This document shows, piece after piece, positions 20,418 to 22,773 of a DNA stretch of 22,773 nucleotides. The translations under genes were made by a program, and so were the position numbers. The first letter of the stretch is position 1; each line of letters starts with the position of its first letter. The notes beneath the pieces are model-generated. The model did not search any database, was not told the DNA's origin, and was given only the letters and a program-made list of their open reading frames with translations. Origin of the DNA: Lachnospira sp. UBA4285 (GTDB taxonomy: Bacteria; Bacillota; Clostridia; Lachnospirales; Lachnospiraceae); the NCBI GenBank assembly GCA_002394965.1, contig DGVL01000140.1:1-22773 (forward strand), read 5' to 3'.

Positions 20418-22773
20418 TTACAAATAGTCGTTGGTAGGGACGAACCCGCAGACAACGTTGCGCTTGTGCTCGCCGTTGATTGTAGCGCTTGCCTTCAGAA
20501 GCCCGCGCCTCCGTAGGGACTCAAAGAAGCTAAATTTGCCCTCAGCGGTTAACCCGCTGCGGAGGCACCACCCGCGGTATGAATTGTAGACGTCCGTACC
20601 GGCTAGAACTCCTCCCGGGCTTTCCTTCAGACAATCCGCAAAAAAGTTTCCAATGCGGTCGCTTTTACTACGATATTCTTCAACGGCTGCCCGTACCGAC
20701 GCGGGCGGAGTAAGCCCGCTCTGCAAATATCTATTCAATCCACAGATCATCCAATTGAGCACTCCGGAGAGCTCGGACGGCTCAAGCAGCTTGTCCTTCA
20801 GTCCCTTGTCCTGTTCGATGTCGTCAAAATGCCGGTCAAATGTGAGCACTTCAATGCGTTCACTGGTAAAAAGCGTGTCGTCGTTGATGCTCGGGAGATA
20901 ATTTGTGTTCATAATGATCTTGTAGCACGGCTTAAATTCAACTTCTCGCTCGTACATCGCCCGGGCGGTTATCGTGTCGCGCCCGGTCATTGCTTTCAGG
21001 ACAGCGGCGTCAAAGAGCATACCTTTAGGCGGCTCCGGTGCGATCACAAGACGCGCCCCGGCAAGCCGGGCTATATCTCCTGACGCGTTGCTGCTGTTCC
21101 GCTTCCGCTGCGCGATTGTTTCCGGCTGGATCGTGACCGCATAATCGCCCAGCATACTTTTCAGCGTTTCGACAAAGGTAGACTTGCCGTTTCGAGTTGT
21201 TGGACCGTAAAGAATCAGCATTGACTCTTCCCGGGCAATACCCGTAAGGCACAGCCCCGCCCAGCGTTGCAGATAGTCAATTTTTTCCGCGTCGCCCGAC
21301 ATGATGTCATCTATGAATTTCGTCCATACTGGGCAGCGGGCATCGGGATCATAATTAGCCGTGGCAAGCTTCCCAAGAAGAAGCTCCGGGGAATGCTCTC
21401 GGAAGTTCACGGCATTGTTCCGAAAGTCGAGCACGCCGTTGTTGACGTTCAGTAATAGCGGTTCGCTGTCAAGTTCGCCGGGTGAGAAGACATTCTCACT
21501 TTCTGCGTCGTTAATCATCCGCTCTCTGCGAGGCAGATGCCCAAAGCCGGCGCAATAGCTGTAATATTCGCCCTTTTCTTTTTCCGGCAGCCCCGCTTGC
21601 GGTGCATAAATCATAAGCGCGTCTGACAGAAGCTTCCCGGATTGTCTTGCTTTCATAGCCCCGGTGTCCCGCTTCCAGCGTTTCCCGTCGTAAAACGCCC
21701 AACTTTTCCACTCCGGGCAGTATCGGTTGACATCCTTGAATGTGTCTGCAAATAGCCGCCCCGCGCCCTTGTCGTCTCGCTCATAATTCTTAGCCTGCGC
21801 CGCATTAAGTTTCTGTAATTTCACGATAAGTCCCGCCGGAACGCCACTTGATCGGTTGTACTCGTCGCGTGTCTCCGGGTCATCTTGAGCAAGCTTAAGC
21901 ATTTCTTTGAAGCTCGGGCGCTCCTCGACCGGGGCGGTGTCCGGGATACTTTCGTCGAGCTTTCCGTATAGATGAATTCTCACAAGATCAAAAGAGTTGC
22001 ACAGCCTGTTGCGCGCCGGGTCTGTTCCGTGGAACGAGTAAGCAAACCTCCCCCCGTCGTACACCACAAGCCCGCCGGTGGTAGACCCTGCCGCGTATGT
22101 GTAACGGTCCGGTTTGTCCGTAGGGGTGTACACCCCGGGCAAGAATACGTTGATTGCGTCCGGGATATCATGGGCCCGGCAGAATGCGCCGATATAGCCC
22201 GGCTTTTCGGTTGGGTCCTTCTGTTTGGCGGCGTTCTGCTTAACTTCAGACTCAGCCTCCCCGTAAAACTTGATAAAATCCAGCCCGCTTTCGTTGATCT
22301 CCGCCGGGTCGGTTCCGGGATTTTCCCATCGATAGTGTCTGCCATTAAAGACTGACGGCGGCGCAACAACATACCCGCCGTTAGCCCGAACGTCCACGCC
22401 GGGCCTTACGCCTGCCCGGGAAGACAGCACGACATCCGCATGGTAGTACAAGTGTCTGCCGCCGCCCGACGGTGTTTTTACCGTAAGCGTTTCGGGCAGC
22501 GGTCCGTTCATTGCCGCCCATTTCTTAAGCCCCTCAGGCGCGTTGTTCCCCTTTTTATTATCAAGATCGATTACAAGAAGCCCGCCTGACACCTCGCCGG
22601 TTGCTATTCCTATGCCAGCCGTTGGGTATTTAGCCCACCACTCGCGGATCATTTTCGTGTCTGTTGTGGCGTCCTTAAAGCCTTTTCCGCCCTCTTCCCT
22701 TGGAATTAGAGGCTCTTTATGCCCCGGAGCTAATGGAAAAACTGCCCACCCACGGGCCGCATATTCCAGAGCG
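20418..22773 (-). CDS. Primase-polymerase / D5-type helicase fusion (5' end beyond window)
   Basis: This is a replication protein of phages and integrative plasmids, synthesising primers and unwinding DNA at the element origin. The frame stays open to the right edge, and the translation upstream of the first in-window ATG (22652) still matches the family (ALEYAARGWAVFPLAPGHKE then DATTDT), so the gene is cut by the window. About 784 residues are visible. Prim-Pol (PF09250 type) motifs are VIDLDNKKG (metal Asp pair) and SGGGRHLYYH. Next come a linker region and D5_N-like sequence (FSPGELDSEPLLLNVNNGVLDF). The SF3-like helicase follows, with Walker A GPTTRNGKS (about visible 523-531), a B-like RLVIAPEP, and the sensor KIIMNTNYLP. 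The C-terminal region resembles a small winged-helix domain (LESLRRRGLLKAS-like). It precedes the dyad and the small unknown gene. Confidence 0.93.
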   Translation of the reverse strand, partial: ALEYAARGWAVFPLAPGHKEPLIPREEGGKGFKDATTDTKMIREWWAKYPTAGIGIATGEVSGGLLVIDLDNKKGNNAPEGLKKWAAMNGPLPETLTVKTPSGGGRHLYYHADVVLSSRAGVRPGVDVRANGGYVVAPPSVFNGRHYRWENPGTDPAEINESGLDFIKFYGEAESEVKQNAAKQKDPTEKPGYIGAFCRAHDIPDAINVFLPGVYTPTDKPDRYTYAAGSTTGGLVVYDGGRFAYSFHGTDPARNRLCNSFDLVRIHLYGKLDESIPDTAPVEERPSFKEMLKLAQDDPETRDEYNRSSGVPAGLIVKLQKLNAAQAKNYERDDKGAGRLFADTFKDVNRYCPEWKSWAFYDGKRWKRDTGAMKARQSGKLLSDALMIYAPQAGLPEKEKGEYYSYCAGFGHLPRRERMINDAESENVFSPGELDSEPLLLNVNNGVLDFRNNAVNFREHSPELLLGKLATANYDPDARCPVWTKFIDDIMSGDAEKIDYLQRWAGLCLTGIAREESMLILYGPTTRNGKSTFVETLKSMLGDYAVTIQPETIAQRKRNSSNASGDIARLAGARLVIAPEPPKGMLFDAAVLKAMTGRDTITARAMYEREVEFKPCYKIIMNTNYLPSINDDTLFTSERIEVLTFDRHFDDIEQDKGLKDKLLEPSELSGVLNWMICGLNRYLQSGLTPPASVRAAVEEYRSKSDRIGNFFADCLKESPGGVLAGTDVYNSYRGWCLRSGLTAEGKFSFFESLRRRGLLKASATINGEHKRNVVCGFVPTNDYL

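Larger units (their letters stand above)
18624..22773. mobile_element. Left end of an integrated mobile element (prophage, satellite or integrative plasmid)
   Basis: A tyrosine recombinase, terminal repeats, a small unknown gene and a phage/plasmid-type primase-helicase are arranged in one minus-strand block that runs off the right edge. The true left boundary lies between 18404 and 18671; no tRNA gene or duplicated core can be seen because the other end is outside the window. No capsid, terminase, relaxase or conjugation gene is visible, so the class of element stays open. Confidence 0.8.

Overview
The window looks like the chromosome of a moderately GC-rich Gram-positive anaerobe of the Clostridia (Lachnospiraceae-like). 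This is inferred from strong AGGAGG-type ribosome sites, a maltose/maltodextrin importer without its own ATPase, a flavodoxin, an MprF-type lysyltransferase domain, an NSS sodium symporter and sigma-A-like promoters. No species can be named from the sequence alone. No tRNA, rRNA or CRISPR array was seen.

Layout. (1) 1-1054: a small XRE regulator and a flavodoxin-like protein, both on the minus strand, behind a near-perfect TTGACA-N17-TATAAT promoter and ending in a classic terminator. (2) 1116-6263: a two-gene minus-strand operon. The first gene is a soluble MprF-like aminoacyl-phosphatidylglycerol synthase domain (DUF2156). The second is a very large fused ABC transporter of the MacB/FtsX type with an outsized extracytoplasmic domain. 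Together they suggest a cell-envelope or antimicrobial-peptide defence module. Two 11-bp-spaced direct repeats sit just upstream of its -10 box.

(3) 6343-12425: a maltodextrin operon on the minus strand, transcribed malE-malF-malG-malQ-lacI-type regulator. A stem-loop lies between malE and malF, a terminator follows the regulator, and a tandem array of four 12-bp operator-like units lies upstream of malE. Oligosaccharide would be imported by the binding protein and two permeases, energised by an ATPase encoded elsewhere. It would then be rearranged by 4-alpha-glucanotransferase and sensed by the LacI-type protein. (4) 12649-16482: an acetyl-esterase-like hydrolase on the minus strand, divergent from a plus-strand pair (a cation diffusion facilitator with an extended C-terminus and an NSS-family sodium symporter). 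The pair ends at a long dyad shared with the convergent operon. (5) 16488-18403: an unrecognised two-gene membrane-protein operon on the minus strand.

(6) About 18500-22773: the left end of an integrated mobile element that runs off the window. It carries a tyrosine recombinase next to clustered GGGGTAT repeats, a small unrecognised helical protein, an 87-bp in-register dyad, and a Prim-Pol/D5-type primase-helicase truncated by the window edge. The element could be a prophage, a phage satellite or an integrative plasmid; no structural or conjugation gene is visible to decide. The most unusual signals are the 12-bp operator array upstream of malE, the 87-bp dyad beside the replication gene, and the lipid-modification/giant-exporter operon with its repeat-bearing promoter.
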